Assembly: GCA_942492065.1 (NCBI GenBank)
Contig: CALODV010000008.1
Location: 62,001 to 126,000 of the forward strand
Reading direction: 5' to 3'
DNA from: G963665815 sp942492065
GTDB lineage: Bacteria; Cloacimonadota; Cloacimonadia; Cloacimonadales; JAIOQZ01
Length of the DNA stretch: 64,000 nt
Shown: in pieces, positions 22,402 through 31,770 of the stretch
How positions within the stretch are numbered: position 1 is the stretch's first letter
How the letters are laid out: every line of letters begins with the position of its first letter
The notes under the pieces: generated by a model
Seen by the model: only the letters and a program-made list of their open reading frames with translations
The model's database searches: none
What the model was told of the DNA's origin: nothing
Translations under genes and position numbers: made by a program

Positions 22402-24786
22402 TTATTTCAGTAAAACCATTTTCTTTGTTGTAGTTTCTTTTCCAACATTCAGGCTTGAGAAGTACACACCTGTAGAAACAGAATTATTTTTATTATCTGT
22501 TCCGTCCCAGACTATATTTCTTGTGCCGGACATTACTTCGTCATTCACGAGTGTTTTTACTAACTGTCCTCTCACATTATATACATTAAGTGTTACTGCT
22601 TGAGGTGTTTTACCAATATTAAGCTGAATATTGGTTTTTGGGTTGAATGGATTAGGATAGATGTCCTGAGCAACAGTAAAATCTTTTGCTTCCGGGATGA
22701 AGTCATCATCGTTAGCAATTATTACGTTTTCTGTTGGAAGACAACCGTTAAATCCATAAGCTCCCATATCGTTTGTAACAGTTCCCAAAGCAGGAGCAAG
22801 AGCTGCACCTGAATTTTGAGGATCTTCAATATCATTGTACATAGCATCAGGGTTACCTGCGTCAACGCAAGGTGATCCTGCTTGAAGTGTCCAATCTTTC
22901 ATACCATCGTAGCCAAATCCGATACCATCAGAAGGCATGGTAAACATTGGATCGCTGGTTTCTGTGTCAATATTACCAGTTCCGGTAAATCCACCTTTAA
23001 TGGCTGTATATGTCACATTAACTGTGGCATTGGAAATCTCATTGATTTCTGTCAAATCACCATTATCAATGATACAGTTTACAATATCAAGAGTTCCGCT
23101 GAAAGGAATAAAAATACCTTTCAGTGTTGATGGAGTAGTAAGGTCATTGTTTGTAATAGTACAATTAACAAAGCTCATGTATGATGAACTGAGAAGATTG
23201 AAGCATCTTGTTCTGGCATCATTATTAACGAAAAGACAGTTTTCTACCGATACGATAGAAGTCTGTGTATTTAAAATACCGCTTTGAACACTATTGCTGT
23301 TTGCAAAAACTACTTTCTCAAAATTGATATTTGTTGAGGTGTTAACATCTGCAAAGGAGTATCCGTCTGCTGTTGTAATATTGTATGCATAGATGTCAGA
23401 AAATGTAATATTGCTGGATCCGTAAATATCTAATACTCCCGGACCGCTGGCAACATCAGCATCTCTGAATGTACAGTTATTCATTACAACTTTAGCTGAA
23501 TTAAGCTCTACTGCAGTGTTTCTGAAATCTTTAAAGTCACAGTGAACAAGTGTATTCATAACATCGTCACTATTAATCTTGATTCCATTCCAAAGACTTC
23601 TTGATGCAGGGTTACCCCATAACATTACTTTATCGTTTTCTGTACCTGTGATACTGATAACACCATTAACTTCCAGTTTTTTAGAACCTTCAAAATATAC
23701 ATTTGTACCAGGATCAATTGTGAGTTGATTGCCTTCTGCAATATTAATATCATCAGATACAATATAAGTACCAAACTCAGGTTTCCAATGTCCGGCTACA
23801 GCACCTGAAATTCCATTGAAAGGATCAATACAATCAATATATGCCTGAACAACTAATGAATCAACTTCGTTAGTTACATTATCAGTAACATGAAGTGAAA
23901 CATCATAAGTTCCGACTGCTGTATATGTATGAACAGGATTTTCATCTGTGCTGACAGGAGACCCGTCACCAAAGTTCCATACATAAGTCATGCTTTCAGG
24001 ATTAGGTCCTGTGCTGAGATTTGAGAATTGAACGTCAAGTTCTGGAGCTCCAGAGGTAATGTCACTGGCGAATATAGCCTCGAAAGGCTGTACTGGTATT
24101 GATGCACCCTGGTAAACAGTGAGAAGATTTGCTGTTCCTCTTTCCTGAATAACCATAACGGCATGAGTATCAAGTGGTGAAAGTGTTCCACAGTTTAAAG
24201 TGGCTGAGTATTGACCGGTTTCTCCATTAGTTCTCAGTGGAAAATTGTGATAACCGTCAAAATCAATTTTCTTACCTAAGTAATCCCCTGCTGAAGCAGA
24301 ATGATCTGTAAGAACGAAGAAATACTCAACTGTTGCATTTGTAGCCAGCTGTAAATCAGCTTCAAGAGCTACATCTGCATTAATTGTAATGTTTGAACCA
24401 CTAACAGAATAGTCTAAAGTTATAGCTATTGGACTTGGATTATTGACAATTGAATTATATGGAACAGTCCAGTCAGATGCAGAAGTTCCGCCGGTTTCAG
24501 CATTATCGCCTCCAACAGCGTGATATGGGACATAATTTCCATCAGGATGTGGATAATGTCCGTATCTCTGACCACAGATACTGCCATCACTGGTATCATT
24601 AAGGTGCCATATAATTGGAATCACCCTGTCCGGGTGGGATTGGTAAAATGAAATCAACGCAGACCGCGCTGGTGGGCAACTTGGGCAACCATTCTGACTG
24701 AATACTTCAGATACAACCATCAAGTCAGCTGCAAATATAAAGGTTACCCAAAGAAAAAGCATCATGAGAATAAATAGTTTTCTCAT
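22402..24786 (-). CDS. T9SS-secreted protein: Omp28/thioredoxin-like head, PKD domain, beta-helix, sorting tail
   Basis: 794 residues with a signal peptide (residues 1-19). Residues 20-225 form an Omp28/thioredoxin-like part with CPSC (VFSQNGCPSCPPARSALI). A PKD domain follows at about 235-310 (YVWNFGDGSPVSTDENPVHTY split by Ser). A right-handed beta-helix region of about 320-620 has regular short strands (TISDIYA-, CTFRDADV-, CLFVNND-type turns). The end carries a T9SS type A sorting domain: YPNPFNPKTNIQLN, LNVYNVRGQLVKTL, then GVYFSSLNVG and KKMVLLK. It should be exported through T9SS and attached outside the cell. It has its own terminator. Confidence 0.82.
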   Translation of the reverse strand: MRKLFILMMLFLWVTFIFAADLMVVSEVFSQNGCPSCPPARSALISFYQSHPDRVIPIIWHLNDTSDGSICGQRYGHYPHPDGNYVPYHAVGGDNAETGGTSASDWTVPYNSIVNNPSPIAITLDYSVSGSNITINADVALEADLQLATNATVEYFFVLTDHSASAGDYLGKKIDFDGYHNFPLRTNGETGQYSATLNCGTLSPLDTHAVMVIQERGTANLLTVYQGASIPVQPFEAIFASDITSGAPELDVQFSNLSTGPNPESMTYVWNFGDGSPVSTDENPVHTYTAVGTYDVSLHVTDNVTNEVDSLVVQAYIDCIDPFNGISGAVAGHWKPEFGTYIVSDDINIAEGNQLTIDPGTNVYFEGSKKLEVNGVISITGTENDKVMLWGNPASRSLWNGIKINSDDVMNTLVHCDFKDFRNTAVELNSAKVVMNNCTFRDADVASGPGVLDIYGSSNITFSDIYAYNITTADGYSFADVNTSTNINFEKVVFANSNSVQSGILNTQTSIVSVENCLFVNNDARTRCFNLLSSSYMSFVNCTITNNDLTTPSTLKGIFIPFSGTLDIVNCIIDNGDLTEINEISNATVNVTYTAIKGGFTGTGNIDTETSDPMFTMPSDGIGFGYDGMKDWTLQAGSPCVDAGNPDAMYNDIEDPQNSGAALAPALGTVTNDMGAYGFNGCLPTENVIIANDDDFIPEAKDFTVAQDIYPNPFNPKTNIQLNIGKTPQAVTLNVYNVRGQLVKTLVNDEVMSGTRNIVWDGTDNKNNSVSTGVYFSSLNVGKETTTKKMVLLK

Positions 24787-24928
24787 AAAACCTCCTTAGG
24801 AATTTTCAAAGAACAAATTTAATTTATTAACAATATAAATATCTGTTAATGTCAAATAATATATTACCGTCAATTAGATCATTGATTAAATAAAAGTCAA
24901 ATAATATTTGAGTCAATTCAACATTTTT

Positions 24929-26272
24929 TTATTTAATCAGAACCATTTTTCGCATCACTGAATCAGATCCATTGATAAGTTTATAAAAATAAACTCCACT
25001 TGCAGCTTTATCTGAGTCATCGCTCAATCCTTTCCAGGTTACACTGCTGCTGCTATTGTTAAGATCTGAGTATGTGTAATTCTTTACTGCCTGTCCTTTC
25101 AGATTATAGATTGTCAGACTTGCATTTGTACTTAATTCTTTTACATCATATTTAATGGTTGTTTCAGGGTTAAATGGATTTGGATAATTTTTTAAGCCGA
25201 TATTGTTAAATGCTTCAACCTCAGTTTCATCATTGGCTATTTCACCTTGAATGTAATCAATAAGACCGCCGATAACCATTGCACGGTTTGCTGCTGAATC
25301 AATACCTTCGATACCGAATCCAAGTGTTGCAATATAGCTGTTGGTCAGAGGTGATCTCAGTTTTACACCTGCAGCACCGCGAGCAGCAGGATACATAAGG
25401 AATTCTGCTGCATCTGTTGCTGCAGAAATCTCGTCAGGAGAAGTCTGGTTATCTGCTCCGTCTCCACCTGTTATATTAAAAGCCCAGCCGTTACTCAATC
25501 CATCTGAAGTTACTCCTTCTACAGATGTAGCACCGGAGTTATCTCCATCGAAGTTAACATAAAGGAATGACTGCAGGAAGTTTTGTTGATCAGTATTCCC
25601 GTTATTGAGTCCTGAACAGATATTTTGACCGGTCATAATCAGGTTTGCACTATTCATTAAGTTTGAAGATAATTGATTAACTTCCTCAATGGATATAGGA
25701 TCGGTTTCATTTCCGGTTGACCATATGATGTTTGAAAAACTTGAGAAATTGCTGTTTATTGGTGTCAACTGTGTATTCCAGATACCATAGGATACGCTTG
25801 AATTTTCCAACCCAGGTGTGTAAAATTCTGTATAGTCGTTTACTGAATCATCATTTACAAGAAGTACATCTACATTGTCTGTGATATAAGTAAAGTCAAG
25901 AATCATTTCGCCCTGAATATTCGCAGCAGTAAGCACGAGTTGGAAGTCTATAGACCTTGCCTCTTCAACATAGATGCTGAAATGGTATTCTATTTCTTCA
26001 TCAGCATCAAAACTAACTGCAACAGGCGGTGTAAGGCAGCCGATGTTATCACAAATTCCGATATAATCGTTCATGTTATCAGATGTATAACGGATATCGA
26101 ATGTGATGTCTTGAGCTGAGCCCATATTTGTTACAGTGAAATGATCAGTTGTAATGAGATTATCTGCGGGACCAACTATTACCTGATGCAAATTCAGAAG
26201 GTCAACTTCAACATCTGCACTGATAGCTGTAATGCTTAGTAAGATACAAAAAAAGATTAAAATATTACGCAT
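24929..26272 (-). CDS. T9SS-secreted protein of unknown function
   Basis: About 447 residues from the ATG at 26272 (MRNILIFFCILLSITAIS), chosen because GGAGG stands seven bases upstream; a longer frame starts ten codons earlier without a site. After the signal peptide comes a beta-sandwich (residues 20-130, FTVTNMGSAQDITFDI), a Rossmann-like part (VDVLLVNDDSVNDYTEFY, IIWSTGNETDP, NLIMTGQNI), and a T9SS type A tail (NYPNPFNPETTIKYD, LTIYNLKGQAV, GVYFYKLING, RKMVLIK). The middle looks like a glutamine-amidotransferase-type or peptidase-associated fold but no active site was seen. Confidence 0.7.
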   Translation of the reverse strand: MRNILIFFCILLSITAISADVEVDLLNLHQVIVGPADNLITTDHFTVTNMGSAQDITFDIRYTSDNMNDYIGICDNIGCLTPPVAVSFDADEEIEYHFSIYVEEARSIDFQLVLTAANIQGEMILDFTYITDNVDVLLVNDDSVNDYTEFYTPGLENSSVSYGIWNTQLTPINSNFSSFSNIIWSTGNETDPISIEEVNQLSSNLMNSANLIMTGQNICSGLNNGNTDQQNFLQSFLYVNFDGDNSGATSVEGVTSDGLSNGWAFNITGGDGADNQTSPDEISAATDAAEFLMYPAARGAAGVKLRSPLTNSYIATLGFGIEGIDSAANRAMVIGGLIDYIQGEIANDETEVEAFNNIGLKNYPNPFNPETTIKYDVKELSTNASLTIYNLKGQAVKNYTYSDLNNSSSSVTWKGLSDDSDKAASGVYFYKLINGSDSVMRKMVLIK

Positions 26273-26336
26273 TTTTCCTCCAATGTTTATTGATATTAAC
26301 ACATTTTTTTGATTCTATAAAATATACAACAATTAT

Positions 26337-26369
26337 TTAAAAAAAACTCAGGAGAAAATCCCCTGAGTT
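26337..26369 (-). terminator. Terminator of the dsbD-omp28-tlpA-DUF6029 operon
   Basis: AACTCAGG (26345-26352) pairs with CCTGAGTT (26362-26369) around a nine-base loop, followed on the minus strand by a T-run of about ten. Confidence 0.75.
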
Positions 26370-26376
26370 CAATAAA

Positions 26377-27828
26377 TTAAAATCTTGTGGTAAGTTCCAG
26401 TTTTACTCCGCTGAATTCTTTTTCATAGCGGCAGACTCCTCTTCGGCATATTTTACCGCCTTTCTGCTTTCCTGCAAAGAATACAAGTTCAGTATTCTCT
26501 ATGATATCGGCAGAAATTTCTATACTAGGATATAGCTCGTGATCCATCAAGTCCTCACTGTTTTTAAAAGCATATTCACTTTTAGTTGAAAGTGAGAAAT
26601 GTTCGAAGCTCATGTCGAATTGAAGAGATGGTTCATTGGAATGATATGGTGTACCGAATATGTTATATTTTTTGTACTTATTTGCAGCCTTGATTGTGGT
26701 TGATCTGTCAAATAATATGAAGTCATAAGCTGCTTCCGGTTTATATTCGACCGACCATTTACTGTTTGGTTTTTCCTGTTTTTCAACTCTGGAAAACTCA
26801 AATGTGAAAGTTGATTCATCAAAATCATAGCGTATTTCAGTGTATGTATCGCTGATTCTGTAGTCATAGTCACTGGTCCAACCCTCAGAATAGTTAAGAA
26901 AAATATTCATTTTGTCAGTAAGAGGAAAATCAATTTCCCCCATAACGCTCTCTTCATCTTCACCCGGTTTTTCTTCTTCTTTCAGAACTTCTTCGCTGTG
27001 ATAGAGCTGAGGGACATCCTGCATTCCGTTTTTGAAATCAAATCTTCTGTATTTAAGATATTCACCGGTTATTACAACATCTTTAATGAAAGCAGAAAAA
27101 CTGGTATTGTATGCTTCTCCGGTTCTTGCCTTGCTCTGGATAACATTCAGTTCTGTAAGCGCATATTCATTACTGTGACCATATTCACCGTAGAATTCGA
27201 AGAAATCATTAGAATAGTTCATTCGCATAGAATAAACATCCTGATCTGCATAAGTGTCCGGTAGAACTTCATTCTGGTAATTTACAAAATTTGCACCAAG
27301 TCTGAAATCGCTGATGATATAATCTATATCAAAACCTGCTGCAGTGTTACGGTTTTCTCCCTGATCGTTAATTCCATATACAGCTAATAGTTTGAAATCA
27401 TCTTTTCTGTAAGATGCTCTTGCACCTTCAAGTCTGTAGTCTTCATTCAGGTCTTCATCTTCGTATGATCTGAAAACAAGCCCTGTGCTGAAAACTTCTT
27501 CAAGTGTTCCGCCTCTGATACCGAAATCATTACCTTTATATTCAAGATATCTTTCACCCCATTCGTACTCAAGGTCTCTGGATTTGAGGTCTTCAACAGG
27601 ACTGAATGAGTCGTATTTCGGGTAGTCTGCCATGAATTTCATACCAAAAGTGAGTTTATCGTATTTCAGGTTAAATGTGAAGTCGTCCTCGAAGTAGTTT
27701 TTTAGAGAATCATCTACAGATTTTCTAGTATATTTGGCATAGTTCATGCCCGAGATAGAGAAATCTTTCATTTCGGCAAAAAGAATGCCTGAAGTTAATA
27801 TTAATGTTATTATCAGTAATTTCTTCAT
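26377..27828 (-). CDS. DUF6029-type outer-membrane beta-barrel protein
   Basis: 483 residues with a signal peptide (LLIITLILTSGILFAEM). Many amphipathic strands (KYDKLTFGMKFMADYPKYDS; YSMRMNYSNDFFEFYGEYG) and a C-terminal FSGVKLELTTRF typical of barrels. The pattern GGKICRRGVCRYEKEFSGVK near the end, with two Cys, is a hallmark I associate with DUF6029 proteins of Bacteroidetes, which often travel with TlpA/Omp28 genes. Last gene of the redox operon, 11 bp after tlpA. It may be an oxidative-folding client of that operon, or the pore that serves it; both are inference. Confidence 0.7.
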   Translation of the reverse strand: MKKLLIITLILTSGILFAEMKDFSISGMNYAKYTRKSVDDSLKNYFEDDFTFNLKYDKLTFGMKFMADYPKYDSFSPVEDLKSRDLEYEWGERYLEYKGNDFGIRGGTLEEVFSTGLVFRSYEDEDLNEDYRLEGARASYRKDDFKLLAVYGINDQGENRNTAAGFDIDYIISDFRLGANFVNYQNEVLPDTYADQDVYSMRMNYSNDFFEFYGEYGHSNEYALTELNVIQSKARTGEAYNTSFSAFIKDVVITGEYLKYRRFDFKNGMQDVPQLYHSEEVLKEEEKPGEDEESVMGEIDFPLTDKMNIFLNYSEGWTSDYDYRISDTYTEIRYDFDESTFTFEFSRVEKQEKPNSKWSVEYKPEAAYDFILFDRSTTIKAANKYKKYNIFGTPYHSNEPSLQFDMSFEHFSLSTKSEYAFKNSEDLMDHELYPSIEISADIIENTELVFFAGKQKGGKICRRGVCRYEKEFSGVKLELTTRF

Positions 27829-27839
27829 TTATACTCCAA

Positions 27840-28313
27840 TTACTTCATTAACTTTTTAATTTCTTCTTCAAGTTTAAGCTCATCACCTTTTTTATAAGAG
27901 TTGTGAGTATAAACAATTTTACCGTCCTTGTTTACAAGGTATGTAGCAGGGACATTTTTGAAACCGAACTCATCTTTAGATTTTCCGTTTTTATCATACA
28001 GAGAAACAGCATTAAGGTTCTCTGCCTTGATCCATCTTTGTGCTTTTTTCATTGATCTTGGTTTATCAATACAAACTGCAACAAAAATCACATCATCATA
28101 TTTTTCAGCTACTTTATCGTAAGCAGGGATTCCTTTTTTACAGGGCTGACAGAAAGTTCCCCAGAAATCTATTATAATTATTTTATCTTTGTTAAGGTCT
28201 TTGAGACTTATGATCTTTCCACTTTCATCTTCAAGTGATAAATCCGGTAATGTATCTACTGCAAAAATTGTTAAAGTTAACAGTAAGAGTAATGCTGTGA
28301 TAAGTCTTTTCAT
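27840..28313 (-). CDS. TlpA-like periplasmic thioredoxin
   Basis: 157 residues: signal peptide (residues 1-18, ALLLLLTLTIFAVD), then an AhpC/TSA-Redoxin fold with IIIDFWGTFCQPCKKGIP (active CQPC, about residue 55), VPATYLVNKDGKIV with the cis-proline (about 118). Such proteins reduce disulfides in the periplasm and receive electrons from DsbD, which is encoded three genes upstream in the same operon. Spacing is 9-11 bp to both neighbours. Confidence 0.88.
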   Translation of the reverse strand: MKRLITALLLLLTLTIFAVDTLPDLSLEDESGKIISLKDLNKDKIIIIDFWGTFCQPCKKGIPAYDKVAEKYDDVIFVAVCIDKPRSMKKAQRWIKAENLNAVSLYDKNGKSKDEFGFKNVPATYLVNKDGKIVYTHNSYKKGDELKLEEEIKKLMK

Positions 28314-28322
28314 TTTATCTCC

Positions 28323-29384
28323 TTAGTTTATTTCAAATTGAAGAGTCTGGAATATTACTGATTCCGAACTGTCATAAGAATCTGGCATGTTCTGCACAAA
28401 TATAATTAAGTGAACATCTTCCGGAATTTCATCCGGAGCAGTAAAACTGAAATCAATAGTTTGGTTAAACTCAGTGATATCTATTTTCTTTCCTCCAATA
28501 ACAACGTTTGTCAGGTTTTCCTGATTAGCCAGATAAGTAACATCGGATACTTTTTCAACAAGATAAACAACCAATACAGGATCACTGATAGCTGTCTGAT
28601 TAGCCTTAACGATGTCTAAAGACCCCGTAACTGTTGTACCATCTACAGCTGCAGTCACGTTTTCAAAATTGATTGCTGACTGCTCATTTGCTGCAGATCT
28701 TATTTGAGGTTCGTAAGTGTCTGTTTGAGCCGCTGTGCCTCCGGTAATCCCGTTTATACCATTGAATGAGACTGTAGGCCACTGGTTATAACCATAATAA
28801 TCTTTGGCATTGTAGTTCTCTGCAGGATCGGTCAATGTATTGTATTCAATGTAAGCGAACTTTCCATCAATAACACTTTCAAGTTCGTGAAGTTTAGCTG
28901 CAGAATTCGGGCAGGATGAGCATGTTCTGGCTGTAAAGAACTCAACCAGTACAAATGTGTCATAAGGTTTTGGGTTAACACCATCTCCTGTAACTATAAA
29001 TGAGTTTCCCTGCTGTTCAACATACTCTACTATTGTAGTATCCATTCTAGATGATTGAGTATAAAATCTGCAGGAGAATTTTGTTAAACTCTCAATAATC
29101 TCAGTTTCAACAACAACATCGGTTTCATTCAGAATACCGTTATAAAATGCTTCAACATCGTCTATCATATAGCCTTGATTCAGATAATCATCGGAATACA
29201 AGTTCATGATCGTGTTAATACTGTTGTTATTAATTGCGTTCTGAATATCTGTTTCGAAGTCATTAACAAACGTGACAAAAAGTGAATCTGCTGAGACAGA
29301 CGGTCCCAGATTATCATCAAATCTGTTACATGCTGTAAGTCCAAGAAGTACTGTCAGCACAAGAAAAATCAGTAATTTCTTCAT
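28323..29384 (-). CDS. Omp28-like lipoprotein with thioredoxin-type CxxC
   Basis: 353 residues. Lipoprotein signal: LLIFLVLTVLLGLTACNRF with Cys19 as lipid-bearing residue. Residues 30-135 are a small helical/sheet part of unknown type; from about 145 the Omp28 type begins: VLVEFFTARTCSSCPNSAAK with CSSC (about residue 159), YNTLTDPAENYNAKDYYGY, WPTVSFNGINGITGG. Omp28 proteins are outer-membrane-linked lipoproteins of the Bacteroidetes with a thioredoxin-like fold. Between dsbD and tlpA, so probably a further electron-accepting partner of DsbD. Confidence 0.8.
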   Translation of the reverse strand: MKKLLIFLVLTVLLGLTACNRFDDNLGPSVSADSLFVTFVNDFETDIQNAINNNSINTIMNLYSDDYLNQGYMIDDVEAFYNGILNETDVVVETEIIESLTKFSCRFYTQSSRMDTTIVEYVEQQGNSFIVTGDGVNPKPYDTFVLVEFFTARTCSSCPNSAAKLHELESVIDGKFAYIEYNTLTDPAENYNAKDYYGYNQWPTVSFNGINGITGGTAAQTDTYEPQIRSAANEQSAINFENVTAAVDGTTVTGSLDIVKANQTAISDPVLVVYLVEKVSDVTYLANQENLTNVVIGGKKIDITEFNQTIDFSFTAPDEIPEDVHLIIFVQNMPDSYDSSESVIFQTLQFEIN

Positions 29385-29400
29385 ATATTCTCCATTAACA

Positions 29401-31512
29401 TTATTTTATTTTTTCAAGGGCATCAAGAATCATATTTTTGCTGATGATTTCCGGGAAGACTTTCGCTTCCTTCTGATCCGGGTAGAACAGGAGATAAAGC
29501 GGTACGCCGGCTCTTTCGTATTTATTTAACCATTCGATTATAAGTGGATCTTTTTTTGTATTATCACCTCTGTATAAAGCAACACCTTTGTCTTTGAAAG
29601 CCTGCTGTATTTCATCGGTATAAAGAACGAGCTTCTCGTTTGTGTTACAGGTCATACACCAGGCAGCACCAAAGTCTACAAATACCGGAGTTCCTTCAGC
29701 ATGAAGTTTCATAACTTCTTCCGGATTAAACTTTTTCCACGCTCCATGCTGTGCTTGTTCGGTTGAGGCAGTTTCTTTGAAGTCCAGCAGGAACACACTT
29801 GACCCTACTACAATAGCGACTGCAATAAACAGGGACACCCATTGTTTGGTTTTAGAAAAGTGAGGTTTGGCAAACCTTCCATAATACCATGATGCAATTG
29901 CCAGAGCCACAAGCCAGTACAATACTCTGATAAAGTTACCACCGCCACCGACAAGGGCATTGACTGTATTGAGAAGGAATACTGTTGTTCCCAGAAGAAG
30001 GAATCCCATGAACTCTTTAAATACATTCATCCATTCACCCGGACGGGGTATCTTTTTAATGACTCCGGGCCAGAAAGCGAGGAGAATGAATGGGAAAGCC
30101 AGTCCAAGACCTATCAAAAGGAAGAACAGGACAATCATTACAGGAGGTTGAGAAAAGGCTACACCAAGGGCAGCTCCAAGGAATGGTGCAGTACAAGGTG
30201 TTGCCAGGAGTACGGCAACAACTCCGCTGAGGAATGAACCCCAGTGACCTTCCTTACTGGAAGCCTGAGATGCCATTGTCATTCCCGGTGCAGAAATAAT
30301 GAAAACATCAAACAATGAAAGTGAGAAAACAAACATAATTGCTGTAAGTGACAGAGTGAAACCAATATTCTGGAATTGAAATCCCCAACCAACCGATTCT
30401 CCCGTTACTTTAAGAATAACAACAACTGCAGCAAGAATAAGAAATGATACAAGAATACCGGCTGTATAGGCAAATGATCCTTTCATTATTTCCGATTTGT
30501 TCTGCTGGCTTTGACCAACCAGATGCATAGCTTTTATGGAAAGAACTGGAAGCACACAAGGCATAACATTGAGTATCAATCCTCCTATAAATGCCATCAG
30601 CAGGAACTTGAGAATATTGTTTTCTTTGGCAGCATCTGCAGTGTCAGTTGCCTGATCTGCATATCCTTTAATTGAAAAATTAACCGGAACTTCAATCTCT
30701 TCCGGCATAAGGCAACTACCGTTATTAAGACACACTTGATATCCGATATACATATTTGTACTGAGGTTCTTTCCCGTAAAGTCAGGAGAAATGCTTATTT
30801 TCTTTTTAAGCTGGAAGTTTCCATGGTAAGACACAACGCCTGTTTTATCCTTTTCTCCGGCAGGATAAACAGTTTCTTCCAGTTTTAGCCCGGAATCTTC
30901 ATCAAAATCTATGAATAAATAATCCGGCTGCTGGTAGGAATGATATTTTTCGGGGAGTTCGAAATTAGCTGTAACTTCTGCATAGCCGTTTTTCGGAATT
31001 TCCTGAGGGACATTCCAGCTAACTTTTATACCGCCCTCAAATATTTTTGAGTTGGTAGTGGAGATACCGGCATTACCTGATTCGGTTATAGAAAAATTCA
31101 ATGATTTTTCAATTTCTTCCGGCATCAGGCAAGCACCGTTTTCATCGCACATCTGATATCCGACAATAATGTTCAGATTCAGTTCATCACTTCCAGGTTT
31201 ACTGATCAGCTTGAAATTTCTTTCCATCAGGAGAGAATTTTCAAAATACTCAGTCCCGTATTCATCCTTTTTACCAGCAGGATAAACAGTTTTGCTCCAG
31301 CTTATATTGTCGTTTTCACTGTCAATAAAAACGAAATCAGGCTGGAGATTTATGTGATAATGTTCGGGTATTGCAATTTCTGCAGAAATAGTAACTTCCT
31401 GATTTAACCCTATATTTGAATTGGATGCTTTAACTGTAATTTCGGTGGATACAGATAATAAAAGCAGGGGCAACAGGAACAGCATTAAAAAGGTGAACTT
31501 TGACTGTCTCAT
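29401..31512 (-). CDS. dsbD: Protein-disulfide reductase DsbD with two N-terminal redox domains
   Basis: 703 residues. After the signal peptide come two copies of the nDsbD domain, about residues 25-145 and 160-290, each with a C-x5-C pair (CDENGAC and CLNNGSC) followed by LMPEEIE. The membrane part (about 297-570, eight segments) has the redox Cys in NVMPCVLPVLSIK and ATPCTAPFLGAA. The C-terminal thioredoxin domain shows DFGAAWCMTCN (about 617). The protein takes electrons from cytoplasmic thioredoxin across the membrane. It is the first gene of an operon with Omp28-like, TlpA and DUF6029 genes. Confidence 0.92.
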   Translation of the reverse strand: MRQSKFTFLMLFLLPLLLLSVSTEITVKASNSNIGLNQEVTISAEIAIPEHYHINLQPDFVFIDSENDNISWSKTVYPAGKKDEYGTEYFENSLLMERNFKLISKPGSDELNLNIIVGYQMCDENGACLMPEEIEKSLNFSITESGNAGISTTNSKIFEGGIKVSWNVPQEIPKNGYAEVTANFELPEKYHSYQQPDYLFIDFDEDSGLKLEETVYPAGEKDKTGVVSYHGNFQLKKKISISPDFTGKNLSTNMYIGYQVCLNNGSCLMPEEIEVPVNFSIKGYADQATDTADAAKENNILKFLLMAFIGGLILNVMPCVLPVLSIKAMHLVGQSQQNKSEIMKGSFAYTAGILVSFLILAAVVVILKVTGESVGWGFQFQNIGFTLSLTAIMFVFSLSLFDVFIISAPGMTMASQASSKEGHWGSFLSGVVAVLLATPCTAPFLGAALGVAFSQPPVMIVLFFLLIGLGLAFPFILLAFWPGVIKKIPRPGEWMNVFKEFMGFLLLGTTVFLLNTVNALVGGGGNFIRVLYWLVALAIASWYYGRFAKPHFSKTKQWVSLFIAVAIVVGSSVFLLDFKETASTEQAQHGAWKKFNPEEVMKLHAEGTPVFVDFGAAWCMTCNTNEKLVLYTDEIQQAFKDKGVALYRGDNTKKDPLIIEWLNKYERAGVPLYLLFYPDQKEAKVFPEIISKNMILDALEKIK

Positions 31513-31770
31513 TGTAACATTCCTCCGATGTTTTTTCCATTTATGTATATTTTAGTAAATAGCGTCAACAATTTTTATTATATAATAAAATTTTTACGTA
31601 GCATTACAAGGCAGAATGCGTTATTTTTTCTATAGGGTTTTTGAATAACCTGAAATCTGAATTAACCATGTTGTAATGCTTAAGATAAATTTATAAAGAA
31701 TTAACCTTGAAAGCTACAATAAGATTGAACAGATACTTTTTATAGAAAAGAATAGATAGTAGGAGTTAAA

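Noticed and set aside
24850..24910. Direct repeat TCAAATAATAT in the gap after the 457-residue secreted protein gene.
   Set aside because: Only two short copies in AT-rich sequence; chance is likely.
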